From Paenibacillus sp. (GTDB taxonomy: Bacteria > Bacillota > Bacilli > Paenibacillales > Paenibacillaceae), in the NCBI GenBank assembly GCA_029256665.1, contig JAQSXN010000332.1, forward strand, positions 1 through 5,376: DNA of 5,376 bases. The letters are read 5' to 3'. A program made the translations under genes and the position numbers. This document shows positions 1 to 5,376 of this stretch, in pieces; within the stretch, counting starts at the first letter, position 1, and every line of letters begins with the position of its first letter. The notes under the pieces were generated by a model. It worked only from the letters and a program-made list of their open reading frames with translations. It was not told the DNA's origin and made no database searches.

Positions 1-1
1 C

Positions 2-217
2 TATATGAGCGTTATGGCGTTCGGCCGAATCGAGACCGTCGCCGGTCTGGCGGAGGCAACCGAAGCGATGCAAGCCATGCTCGACAAGTACGCGCCGGGC
101 TATCATCCGGAGCGACTGACAAGCACGCATGTCGAACGTTACGTATCTTCCATGGGCAGCAAGACGGCCGTCTTCAAATTAGTCGTAAAGCAAATGACGG
201 CCAAAGAGAACGAATGA
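2..217 (+). CDS. Pyridoxamine 5'-phosphate oxidase-like flavin-binding protein, C-terminal fragment
   Basis: The reading frame is open from the left edge and ends at TGA 215-217, so only about the last 71 residues are visible; the ATG at 5 is internal, because the frame continues upstream (Tyr codon at 2-4) and no ribosome binding site can be seen. The fragment has a strand with S-V-x-A-F-G-R-I-E, a helix with A-M-Q-A-M-L-D-K-Y, then P-G-Y, and a final strand T-A-V-F-K-L ending in T-A-K-E-N. This order is typical of the C-terminal half of the small split-barrel PNPOx/NimA-like flavin-nucleotide-binding proteins, where the FGR-E strand is part of the barrel. These are cytosolic FMN- or F420-type binding proteins, mostly of unknown substrate. 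The assignment rests on pattern recognition of the tail only; the catalytic and flavin-contact residues lie outside the window. It ends convergently with the CNNM/CBS gene and shares the hairpin at 226-267 with it. Confidence 0.7.
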   Translation, partial: YMSVMAFGRIETVAGLAEATEAMQAMLDKYAPGYHPERLTSTHVERYVSSMGSKTAVFKLVVKQMTAKENE

Positions 218-225
218 AAACATAA

Positions 226-267
226 AGCGGGGCAGTCCGCGGTCCGTAGACCGCAGGCTGCCCCGCT
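226..267. terminator. Bidirectional intrinsic terminator between convergent genes
   Basis: A 10-bp perfect outer stem (226-235 with 258-267, AGCGGGGCAG/CTGCCCCGCT) continues inward through a G-T pair, a G-C pair and one C-A mismatch into a 6-bp inner stem (239-244 with 249-254), closing on a CGTA tetraloop. It lies 8 bases after the stop of the leftmost gene and 12 bases after the stop of the convergent gene. Read on the minus strand the stem is followed by a T-rich run (TTATGTTTTC), so it works best for the CNNM/CBS gene. On the plus strand the following bases are only moderately T-rich, so termination there is likely weaker or mainly structural. Confidence 0.85.
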
Positions 268-279
268 GCTCGTCGTTCA

Positions 280-1602
280 TTAAGCCGTTTCGCCTTCCAG
301 CTCCGCTTGCTCGATTTGCATCTCGATTTTGCGGATCCGGTTTTTGCTTGTTTCGCGAATGATGAATTTCAGGTTCTCGTGCAAGTATTCCTTGCCCGGC
401 TTGGGATCTTGCAGCTTGCTGTACAACCAGCCGCCGATCGTGTCCACGTCGTCTTCGTCAAAGTGGTTGCCGGCCAGTGCCTCCAGTTCGTCAAGAAGCA
501 CCTTGCCGTCGAGCAGATAACAATTGTCAGCCAGCTGCTCGATTTCCTTGCGTTCGTCGGCATCGAATTCGTCGCGAATCTCGCCGACGATCTCTTCCAG
601 AATATCCTCGATCGTGATCAACCCGGAGGTGCCGCCGTATTCGTCGACCAGAATCGCGATATGCACGCGTTCTTGCTGCATGCGCTTCAAGAGCATCTTG
701 ACGGGCGTCACTTCGGATACGCTAAGCACGGGATGAATCAGCTTCTTGAAGTCGAATTCTTTGTTTGCGTCGTAGGAGAGGAACAACTGTTTGGTATTGA
801 TCATGCCGACGATGTTGTCCTTGCTCTCCAGCGCGACGGGAAATCTTGTATATTGTTCCTTGCGGATGATCTCCAGATTGTCCGCAAGCGTATTATTCGT
901 GTATAAGCAGATCATATCGGTACGGGGCACCATGATTTCTTTGGCCAGCAGCTCGTCGAACGCGAAGATCCGGCTAACGTATCCGTATTCGGTGTTGTTG
1001 ATCATGCCGCTCTGATAGCTCTCGTTCAGGATGATCTGAATTTCTTCTTCGGTGTGCGCCTCTTCGTGCTCCTTCATCGGTTTTAATCCGAACATGCGCA
1101 CAAGCGCGTTGGCGGAGCCGTTGAGCAGCCAGATGAACGGGAACATCGCTTTATGGAAGAAAATGATCGGTCTGGCCGTCAGGAAGGTAAGGAATTCCGC
1201 CTTCTGAATGGCCCAGGACTTCGGCGCGAGTTCGCCGACGACGACATGAATGAAAGTAATCACGACAAAGGCAATGCCAATGGACAGGGCATGACTAACG
1301 GCGTCGCTTAATCGCGCGCCTTCAAATAAAGGTAACAGTATTTTCTCTACTGTCGGTTCGCCAAGGAAACCAAGGCCGAGGGCGGTAATCGTAATCCCCA
1401 ACTGACAGGCGGACAAATAGGCATCCAGGTTGCTCGTTACTTTCTGAACGGCCAGCGCATTTTTCCGTCCCTCCAGCACGAGTTGATCGATCCGGCTCGA
1501 ACGAACTTTAACGATGGCGAACTCCGTCGCCACAAAAAACGCGGTCAAAAAGATAAGTATAGCAATCATGAATAAATTAAGTCCTATACCACTACTATCC
1601 AT
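280..1602 (-). CDS. CNNM/CBS/CorC_HlyC family membrane transporter ('hemolysin' family)
   Basis: A 440-residue protein with the full architecture of the family. Residues 1-200 are the DUF21/CNNM membrane domain, with hydrophobic segments near 10-30, 65-90, 103-125 and 140-162, the early A-F-F-V-A-x-E-F-A-I motif at 21-30 and G-E-L-A-P-K-S at 123-129. Paired CBS domains cover about 215-345, with M-V-P-R-T-D-M at 224-230 and V-D-E-Y-G-G-T-S-G at 319-327, followed by the acidic I-E-D-I-L-E-E-I-V-G-E-I stretch. A CorC_HlyC domain covers about 355-430 with D-T-I-G-G-W-L at 387-393. Members include B. subtilis YhdP and S. aureus MpfA, linked to Mg2+ efflux, and Salmonella PaeA, linked to polyamine export; 'hemolysin' is a historical label. 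Substrate cannot be fixed from sequence. The start at 1602 is favoured because it gives the usual short N-terminus before the first membrane helix; its ribosome site is weak (GTGAG 8 nt upstream). Met12 is a less likely start. It looks monocistronic, with its own promoter and terminator. Confidence 0.9.
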   Translation of the reverse strand: MDSSGIGLNLFMIAILIFLTAFFVATEFAIVKVRSSRIDQLVLEGRKNALAVQKVTSNLDAYLSACQLGITITALGLGFLGEPTVEKILLPLFEGARLSDAVSHALSIGIAFVVITFIHVVVGELAPKSWAIQKAEFLTFLTARPIIFFHKAMFPFIWLLNGSANALVRMFGLKPMKEHEEAHTEEEIQIILNESYQSGMINNTEYGYVSRIFAFDELLAKEIMVPRTDMICLYTNNTLADNLEIIRKEQYTRFPVALESKDNIVGMINTKQLFLSYDANKEFDFKKLIHPVLSVSEVTPVKMLLKRMQQERVHIAILVDEYGGTSGLITIEDILEEIVGEIRDEFDADERKEIEQLADNCYLLDGKVLLDELEALAGNHFDEDDVDTIGGWLYSKLQDPKPGKEYLHENLKFIIRETSKNRIRKIEMQIEQAELEGETA

Positions 1603-1671
1603 TATCGTGTCTCACTACCCTTTTTTTATATTTTTTTAAAGACAATCTATTATTGTATTTACTTATGAATT

Positions 1672-1701
1672 ACTATAACGAATCATGACTCCCGCTGACA
1701 A
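1672..1701 (-). promoter_or_regulatory. Candidate sigma-A promoter for the CNNM/CBS gene
   Basis: Read on the minus strand, TTGTCA (1701-1696, five of six matches to TTGACA) is followed after 18 nt by TATAGT (1677-1672, five of six matches to TATAAT). This would give a leader of roughly 60 nt. The leader contains two runs of seven A separated by TAT (plus strand 1621-1637) just before the weak ribosome site. Assigned by consensus matching only. Confidence 0.5.
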
Positions 1702-1796
1702 CTTGCAAAAGGGACGTATTTCGCCGTGTGCGTTCGTTTTGGCCGATTTTTGCAGGCTGATAATGCCCTTCTCGTTGATTTTCGTCCCTTTACAAG
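1702..1796. repeat. 95-bp segment bounded by imperfect inverted repeats
   Basis: The left arm at 1702-1716 (CTTG-CA-AAAGGGACG) and the right arm at 1783-1796 (CGTCCCTTT-A-CAAG) are reverse complements over nine perfect bases plus a four-base outer match, separated by a 2-versus-1-base difference. The 66-bp interior has no gene that I can support. The arms sit directly between the two divergent candidate promoters: the minus-strand -35 ends at 1696-1701, touching the left arm, and the plus-strand -35 (1789-1794) lies inside the right arm. It could be a small dispersed palindromic or MITE-like element, a long hairpin, or two facing protein-binding sites. No target-site duplication was identified. 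Confidence 0.5.
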
Positions 1797-1817
1797 GTCG
1801 ATACGCAGCCGTAAGAT
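1789..1817 (+). promoter_or_regulatory. Candidate sigma-A promoter for the DUF1836-prenyltransferase-kinase gene group
   Basis: TTTACA (1789-1794, five of six to consensus) is followed by a 17-nt spacer and TAAGAT (1812-1817, four of six to consensus). Transcription would start at about 1824, inside the palindrome at 1818-1833, leaving a leader of about 35-40 nt that ends in the strong ribosome site at 1846-1853. No other good promoter was seen ahead of the following genes. Confidence 0.45.
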
Positions 1818-1833
1818 GAGTTCATACGAACTC
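1818..1833. promoter_or_regulatory. Perfect 6-4-6 palindrome, candidate operator
   Basis: GAGTTC at 1818-1823, ATAC spacer, GAACTC at 1828-1833. The two half sites are exact reverse complements. The site starts one base after the candidate -10 and covers the expected transcription start, the usual position of a repressor operator. A cis-encoded candidate ligand is the DUF1836 protein immediately downstream, which carries a helix-turn-helix; this pairing is inference. Confidence 0.4.
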
Positions 1834-1845
1834 CAAGCATTAGCG

Positions 1846-1853
1846 GAAGGAGG
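1846..1853 (+). promoter_or_regulatory. Strong ribosome binding site that fixes the DUF1836 start
   Basis: GAAGGAGG ends 7 nt before the ATG at 1861. The same frame is open back to an ATG at 1726, but those 45 extra codons lack a ribosome site and would run through the promoter, inverted-repeat and palindrome region, so the start at 1861 is chosen. Confidence 0.85.
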
Positions 1854-1860
1854 CAATCGC

Positions 1861-2613
1861 ATGCAACAATTCTCGCTGACCCGCGCCGAAGCGGGCCAAT
1901 TGCTGATGGCGCTCGAGTTAGGAGAGCCAGGCAAGCTGTCCGACATTATGCAGCGGGCATGGTCGGCGCGCAGTCAAACCAAGCGACCCGGAGAGCATCC
2001 GGTGCTGTCCGAGCCGCTCCCGCCTATCGCGATGAAATTAATGAAAAGCGGAGGACGCAGAGGGTTGTCCCTGCACGAAATCGCGGAGCTCGGCCAGCTT
2101 GTCGAATTCGCAAGTCCATCCTCAACCTCCATGCAGAATTGGGTCAAACGCGACTTCAAGTCTTTTTTTGTGTGCCCGCAGGCAGGCAAAAAGTATTCGC
2201 CGGGACAAGCGGCCCTCCTATATATGATCGATGATTTGAAGTCCAGCTTGGACTTCGATTCGTTGCGCGGTTTATTCGGAATCCTGTTCGGCAAGCCGGA
2301 AGGGGGCCATGCGGCTGCGCCAACGGAGAAGCCAAAGCCGATCATAACGCCGATCGCGTTATACGCCTGCTACGCAGAGTTATACGAGGAGATCAAATCC
2401 CTTGGCCGGCAAGGATCAAGAAGCGGAGACCAGCTGGAGGAAGCTGTCCGGATTCGGGCGGACAAGACGGCCGCGCAGCTCTCCCTTCGCACCAAGCTGG
2501 AGCGCGAGGCGCTGCGCAATATGCTGCTCGTCGCCGTTATTTCCGTGCATACGGCCTACTGCCAGACGTTGGCGCGCAGGTACAGCGAAGCCACCTTATT
2601 TCTGGAACTTTAG
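1861..2613 (+). CDS. DUF1836 domain-containing protein, probable HTH regulator
   Basis: A 250-residue soluble protein. Residues about 50-145 match the DUF1836 pattern: a leading P-x-I-A-M-K-L-M segment, a helix-turn-helix-like region (S-L-H-E-I-A-E-L-G at 70-78, then N-W-V-K-R at 93-97 where MerR-like proteins carry the recognition/wing segment), K-K-Y-S-P-G-Q-A at 110-117, and a helix with M-I-D-D-L-K-S-S-L at 122-130. The K-Y-S-x-x-Q-x-A then I-D-L/D-L-K arrangement is the part I recognise as DUF1836. A Lys/Pro/Ala-rich linker (about 147-163) joins it to a helical C-terminal part (164-250) containing a charged stretch at 190-217 and a hydrophobic helix at 219-232; this tail may be for dimerisation. 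DUF1836 proteins are of unknown function, often listed as predicted MerR-like regulators. It leads the rightward gene group and ends 21 nt before the prenyltransferase, so it is probably co-transcribed. DNA binding is inferred. Confidence 0.75.
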   Translation: MQQFSLTRAEAGQLLMALELGEPGKLSDIMQRAWSARSQTKRPGEHPVLSEPLPPIAMKLMKSGGRRGLSLHEIAELGQLVEFASPSSTSMQNWVKRDFKSFFVCPQAGKKYSPGQAALLYMIDDLKSSLDFDSLRGLFGILFGKPEGGHAAAPTEKPKPIITPIALYACYAELYEEIKSLGRQGSRSGDQLEEAVRIRADKTAAQLSLRTKLEREALRNMLLVAVISVHTAYCQTLARRYSEATLFLEL

Positions 2614-2634
2614 CACGCAACAAAAGAGAGGACG

Positions 2635-3558
2635 ATGACATCGATGTTTAAACCCTTTATGAAAGCCTCCCGGATCAAGGTGCTCCCCGTCATGCTCATT
2701 CCCGTGGCGCTTGGCGCGGCGGGAGCGTTTGTCTGGACGGGCCGGTTCAACCTCGGACTGTTTCTGCTCACGCTGATCGGCGCGGGAGCGGCGCATCTGT
2801 TTTCCAATATGATCAACGATTTGTGGGATTACTACAACGGCACCGATGCCGCGGCCAAGGAGACGGAGGGAGCGATCTCCACCAACTCCGGATTTCTGAC
2901 CGGAGGAGCTTGGAGCATAAGCAAGTTCAGAGCGGTAACTTGGGCCTTGTTCCTCGTCGCGGCGGCATGCGGCATCGCGCTTAGCTACTTGAGCGGTTGG
3001 CCGGTGTTGGTGTTAGGTCTGGCCGGCGCGTTTATCGCCTACTTCTACGTCGCGCCGCCGATCAAGTTCGGCTACCGCGGAAAAGGCTATAGCGAAATCG
3101 CGATTCTTCTTGCATTCGGCGTGCTGCCCGTTACCGGAGCGTATTACGTGCAGACCTCCCATCTGGACTACCGGGCGCTGCTTTTGTCGCTTCCGATCGG
3201 CATTTTGACGACGCTCATTTTGTTTAATCACCACTTCCTGCATTGGGAAGCGGATCGGCAGGCCGGCAAGCGGACGCTTGTGGTAGTATGGGGTGAAAAG
3301 CGGGCTTTGCAATTCTCGCAGTTGCTGCTTATGCTGGCGTACGTATCGCTTGTATTGTGCGTGGCAACGGGCGCGCTGCCGCTTTACGCGCTTCTTGCCC
3401 TGCTGACCGCGATTCCTTTATATTTGGTTTACGGCAGGCTTGGCGCGCATAATAAATCGACGGCCTATCTGCCGCTGATGGGCGCCTCGATGCAAGCGAC
3501 GAACCGATGCGGAGGCCTGCTGATCGTGGCTTTGATTCTGCAAGGCGCGCTGCAGTAA
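2635..3558 (+). CDS. UbiA-superfamily (MenA-like) membrane prenyltransferase
   Basis: A 307-residue integral membrane protein with about eight to nine hydrophobic helices (near 14-33, 39-60, 99-119, 122-141, 153-172, 179-198, 229-249, 250-268, 292-305). The first Asp-rich motif is intact: N61-D62-x-x-D65-Y-Y-N-G-T-D71 after helix 2, which binds the prenyl diphosphate through Mg2+. Y-R-G-K-G-Y at 147-152 and D207-R-Q-A-G-K-R-T-L at 207-215 are also typical of UbiA/MenA proteins. MenA attaches a polyprenyl chain to 1,4-dihydroxy-2-naphthoate in menaquinone synthesis; no other men gene lies in view, so the acceptor here is open. The second motif is altered: the usual first Asp (four residues before D207) is His203, within N198-H-H-F-L-H-W-E. 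Start choice is uncertain: GAGAGG lies only 3 nt before the ATG at 2635 and 12 nt before an in-frame ATG at 2644 (Met4), so the true start may be Met4. Gap to the previous gene 21 nt, to the next 43 nt. Confidence 0.85.
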   Translation: MTSMFKPFMKASRIKVLPVMLIPVALGAAGAFVWTGRFNLGLFLLTLIGAGAAHLFSNMINDLWDYYNGTDAAAKETEGAISTNSGFLTGGAWSISKFRAVTWALFLVAAACGIALSYLSGWPVLVLGLAGAFIAYFYVAPPIKFGYRGKGYSEIAILLAFGVLPVTGAYYVQTSHLDYRALLLSLPIGILTTLILFNHHFLHWEADRQAGKRTLVVVWGEKRALQFSQLLLMLAYVSLVLCVATGALPLYALLALLTAIPLYLVYGRLGAHNKSTAYLPLMGASMQATNRCGGLLIVALILQGALQ

Positions 3559-3601
3559 CAATTTTCAACTAAACGAATACGAAGAAAGAAGGCATACAGA
3601 G

Positions 3602-4330
3602 ATGGGCACAACGACAATACTCGGCGATTTCCACACGATTCTGAACGATGGAGAAGTATGGCGGACGGGCGGCTTCCCGCTCCAGGACGGCACGTTCTGG
3701 CCCTACCGCGAACCGGAGGCGGTCGTCATCGTGCGCGACGGCATCTTATATGTTCGCGCGGCGATCAGCCGATCCAACGACAAGGTTCAAATTCTCGACA
3801 ACGCCAAACATATGTATTACTCGGCCGAACCGGTACAAGTGCCCGAGAACGGCGAGATCAGCTTCGAGCTCAAGATCCGTGCCCGCACGAAGGATACGGC
3901 GCCGGGCGATTTGTACGACGGGTTCGTTTCGCTTAATCTTCTCGATTTCACGACAGGCGGGGCGCTCGACTTTTTCGCCGGCAACGACCAATACGCCAGC
4001 GTATACGCCGTGCTGCCATTCCCCGGCGTGAAGGTGCCGGATACGGACGGCACCAAATATTTCTGCATTTTCAAGGAAAACAAGGATTTTGCCCCGCGCG
4101 AGTTTAATACGTATCGTATTGCCTATAACAGAGGCAAGGACGAAGTCGTCTTCTACGTGAACGGCAACGAAGTCCGAAGAGAGACGAAAGTGCCCGTAAA
4201 GTTCAATCAATTTATCGTCGCGCTTGGCATTATGACCGAAAAGGACCTGACGCCGGAAGGCAGCGTCTCCGCGCATGGCCAGACGGTAATCGCGGAATGG
4301 TCGCCGATCACGATCGAGACGAACGAATAG
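3602..4330 (+). CDS. DUF6081-like beta-rich protein of unknown function
   Basis: A 242-residue protein without a signal peptide or membrane helix, so probably cytosolic. It is dominated by alternating beta-strand patterns. Recognisable parts: an N-terminal segment W20-x-x-G-G-F-P with F32-W-P-Y; a strand-rich middle with F-E-L-K-I-R-A-R at 88-95; F-V-S-L-N-L-L-D-F at 108-116 followed by A-L-D-F-F-A-G-N-D at 121-129 and Y-A-V-L-P-F-P-G at 135-142; and Y175-N-R-G-K-D-E-V-V-F-Y-V-N-G-N-E-V, the 'strand, V-D/N-G, strand' hairpin common in concanavalin-A-like sandwiches. The overall pattern resembles the DUF6081 family that I know mainly from actinomycetes and some bacilli; this is recall, not a search. 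No glycosidase catalytic pair could be identified, so no enzymatic role is claimed. The ribosome site AAGAAGG ends 9 nt before the ATG. It lies between the prenyltransferase and the kinase, probably in one transcript. Confidence 0.55.
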   Translation: MGTTTILGDFHTILNDGEVWRTGGFPLQDGTFWPYREPEAVVIVRDGILYVRAAISRSNDKVQILDNAKHMYYSAEPVQVPENGEISFELKIRARTKDTAPGDLYDGFVSLNLLDFTTGGALDFFAGNDQYASVYAVLPFPGVKVPDTDGTKYFCIFKENKDFAPREFNTYRIAYNRGKDEVVFYVNGNEVRRETKVPVKFNQFIVALGIMTEKDLTPEGSVSAHGQTVIAEWSPITIETNE

Positions 4331-4342
4331 AAGAGGGCGGCG

Positions 4343-4362
4343 CACTCTAAAGGAGTGAAAAG
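4343..4362 (+). promoter_or_regulatory. Ribosome binding site of the kinase gene inside a small hairpin
   Basis: AAAGGAG (4349-4355) lies 7 nt before the ATG at 4363 and sets the kinase start. CACTC (4343-4347) and GAGTG (4353-4357) are exact reverse complements around TAAAG, with a possible extra T-G pair, so the ribosome site is partly within the loop and right arm of a short hairpin. This may moderate translation of the kinase relative to the upstream genes; the stem is short and the effect is inferred. Confidence 0.5.
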
Positions 4363-5376
4363 ATGTTATTTGTTTTGGTAGCCTTATGGAGCATAGCGGC
4401 GATCGTATGGCTGTCGGAGCCGGGCTCTGCGATCAATCGCAGGCTCGGCGCGCTTGCGTTTGCCGGCGGGGCCGGCGCGCTCGCCGCCATGATCGATCTA
4501 CACTGGCTGCCGCAGGCGGCAAACGCCGGAGCCGGCATCGCTGCCAAGCGGTTGTTATATGAAGTGCAAGCGTTATCATCGTTGTTTTCCTATTACGGCA
4601 TTCCTTACTTCTTCCTCATGTTCGCCATCTCCTATAACGGCATTCGTGTGAAGCGGGCACTGTCCAAAGCTATTCCTATCTTGCTGCTTATCCCGATCGT
4701 GCTTTGCGTGCTGCTGACGCCGTATTATACGACGGTGTATCCGATCAGCTATAAGGTCGTTGTCTGGTGGGCCGTTCCCTACATAGTGGCCGGAGCAGCG
4801 CTGGTGCTGGCGAAGCGCGTGCCGCCGTCGGCCTACGCGCGCACCCATTGGATCGTTTGTTTCGTAACCTTGCCGCCGATGCTGTTCTGCATGTTCATGA
4901 ACTACGTGCTTCCGAGCTTCGGGATGCTGCGCATGTGGGTATACAATACTTGGCTAGTCGGACTCGGCTTCGCGGTGTTCGTAATCGGTTTGTTTACATA
5001 CGGGTTTATGGGCGTGCGCGTCATGATCCAGCGCAAGCGATACGACTCCACGCTTCGGGCCGTGACGTCGGGGACCGCGATGCTTAATCACGCCATCAAA
5101 AACGATGCGGGCAAGCTTAGGCTATTCGGAGAAAAAATGAAGAGATACGCCATAGCCACGTCGCAGGAGGAGCTGCTCATCGACGTCGAGGCGGTGCTGT
5201 CGGCGTCCCGGCACATGGAGGAGATGGTGCGCAGGGTCCATCGGCGAACGGAGGATCTCGAGATTCGTCCCGAACGGGTGGACCTCGCGGTCACGCTTCG
5301 CGAAGCGGTGGAGCAGCTGAAGCCGGCCACGGGGGCCGTCAAGCTGGAGACGACCATGGCGGAAGGCTGGTTCTGC
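4363..5376 (+). CDS. Seven-transmembrane sensor histidine kinase, 3' end beyond the window
   Basis: An open frame of 338 codons without a stop up to the window edge. Reading from the ATG at 4363 gives seven hydrophobic segments (about 2-17, 28-45, 68-90, 102-119, 132-150, 161-182, 196-220), then R-K-R and a cytoplasmic part. The phospho-acceptor box is L241-N-H243-A-I-K-N-D with the following helix G-K-L-R-L-F-G-E-K-M, so His243 is the likely phosphorylated residue. The second helix of the dimerisation domain runs about 267-297 (E-E-L-L-I-D-V-E ... S-R-H-M-E-E-M-V-R-R-V). Residues 303-321 (R-P-E-R-V-D-L ... E-Q-L-K-P) match the link into the HATPase domain, whose N, G1 and G2 boxes lie outside the window. 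Such kinases autophosphorylate and pass phosphate to a response regulator; none is visible here. The N-terminus is membrane-embedded with short loops, suggesting a membrane or small-molecule signal, not a large extracellular ligand domain. It follows the DUF6081-like gene by 32 nt. Confidence 0.85.
   Translation, partial: MLFVLVALWSIAAIVWLSEPGSAINRRLGALAFAGGAGALAAMIDLHWLPQAANAGAGIAAKRLLYEVQALSSLFSYYGIPYFFLMFAISYNGIRVKRALSKAIPILLLIPIVLCVLLTPYYTTVYPISYKVVVWWAVPYIVAGAALVLAKRVPPSAYARTHWIVCFVTLPPMLFCMFMNYVLPSFGMLRMWVYNTWLVGLGFAVFVIGLFTYGFMGVRVMIQRKRYDSTLRAVTSGTAMLNHAIKNDAGKLRLFGEKMKRYAIATSQEELLIDVEAVLSASRHMEEMVRRVHRRTEDLEIRPERVDLAVTLREAVEQLKPATGAVKLETTMAEGWFC

Noticed and set aside
307..906. 199-codon plus-strand frame inside the CNNM/CBS gene
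   Set aside because: It is antisense to a clear multi-domain protein, has no recognisable domain, and follows its codon pattern in reverse.
1603..1671. Possible riboswitch (Mg2+ or similar) before the CNNM/CBS gene
   Set aside because: The leader is only about 60 nt and A/T-rich with no conserved helices; too short for an M-box or other known Mg2+ element.
1726..1860. 45-codon in-frame N-terminal extension of the DUF1836 gene
   Set aside because: No ribosome site precedes the ATG at 1726, the segment overlaps the inverted repeats, candidate promoter and palindrome, and a strong AAGGAGG sits correctly before the ATG at 1861.
1683..1946. 87-codon minus-strand frame in the divergent region
   Set aside because: It overlaps the start of the DUF1836 gene and the promoters, and its translation is low-complexity without a recognised motif.
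3746..4345. 199-codon minus-strand frame opposite the DUF6081-like gene
   Set aside because: Antisense shadow of a gene with a good ribosome site and coherent beta-strand pattern; Arg/Val-rich translation without motifs.
4767..5087. 106-codon plus-strand frame within the kinase gene
   Set aside because: It is out of frame with the kinase, whose frame has seven membrane helices and an H-box; this one is Arg/Ala-rich without features.
1..5376. CRISPR array, tRNA, rRNA or insertion sequence
   Set aside because: No regularly spaced direct repeats, no cloverleaf or rRNA segments, and no transposase-like frame were seen on either strand.

Overview
The window looks like chromosomal DNA of a spore-forming Gram-positive bacterium of the Paenibacillus/Cohnella type. 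The reasons are moderately high G+C by eye, strong AAGGAGG-type ribosome binding sites, a DUF1836 protein (a family mostly of Firmicutes), and a CNNM/CBS/CorC 'hemolysin' with Bacillus-like motifs. This placement is inference from gene content and signals, not from any database search.

Layout. Left edge (2-217, +): the C-terminal end of a pyridoxamine-phosphate-oxidase-like flavin-binding protein. A strong hairpin (226-267) follows, shared with the convergent gene 280-1602 (-), which encodes a membrane protein with DUF21/CNNM, paired CBS and CorC_HlyC domains, probably a Mg2+ or other cation/polyamine exporter. A 258-bp divergent intergenic region (1603-1860) holds candidate promoters in both directions, a 95-bp segment bounded by long imperfect inverted repeats (1702-1796), and a perfect 6-4-6 palindrome (1818-1833) just downstream of the rightward -10.

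Four genes then run rightward with short gaps of 21, 43 and 32 nt, consistent with one operon: a DUF1836 protein with a MerR-like helix-turn-helix (1861-2613); a UbiA-superfamily, MenA-like membrane prenyltransferase with an altered second Asp motif (2635-3558); a cytosolic beta-rich protein resembling the DUF6081/concanavalin-like fold (3602-4330); and a seven-transmembrane sensor histidine kinase (4363 to the window end) that stays open at the edge, so its ATPase domain lies beyond the window.

How they may work together (inference): the DUF1836 protein may control the promoter in front of it, and the kinase may sense a membrane or lipid state connected with the prenyltransferase. The DUF6081-like protein has no known activity. 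This regulator / prenyltransferase / beta-sandwich / 7TM-kinase grouping is the most likely place for an undescribed system here. The remaining genes are ordinary housekeeping types.
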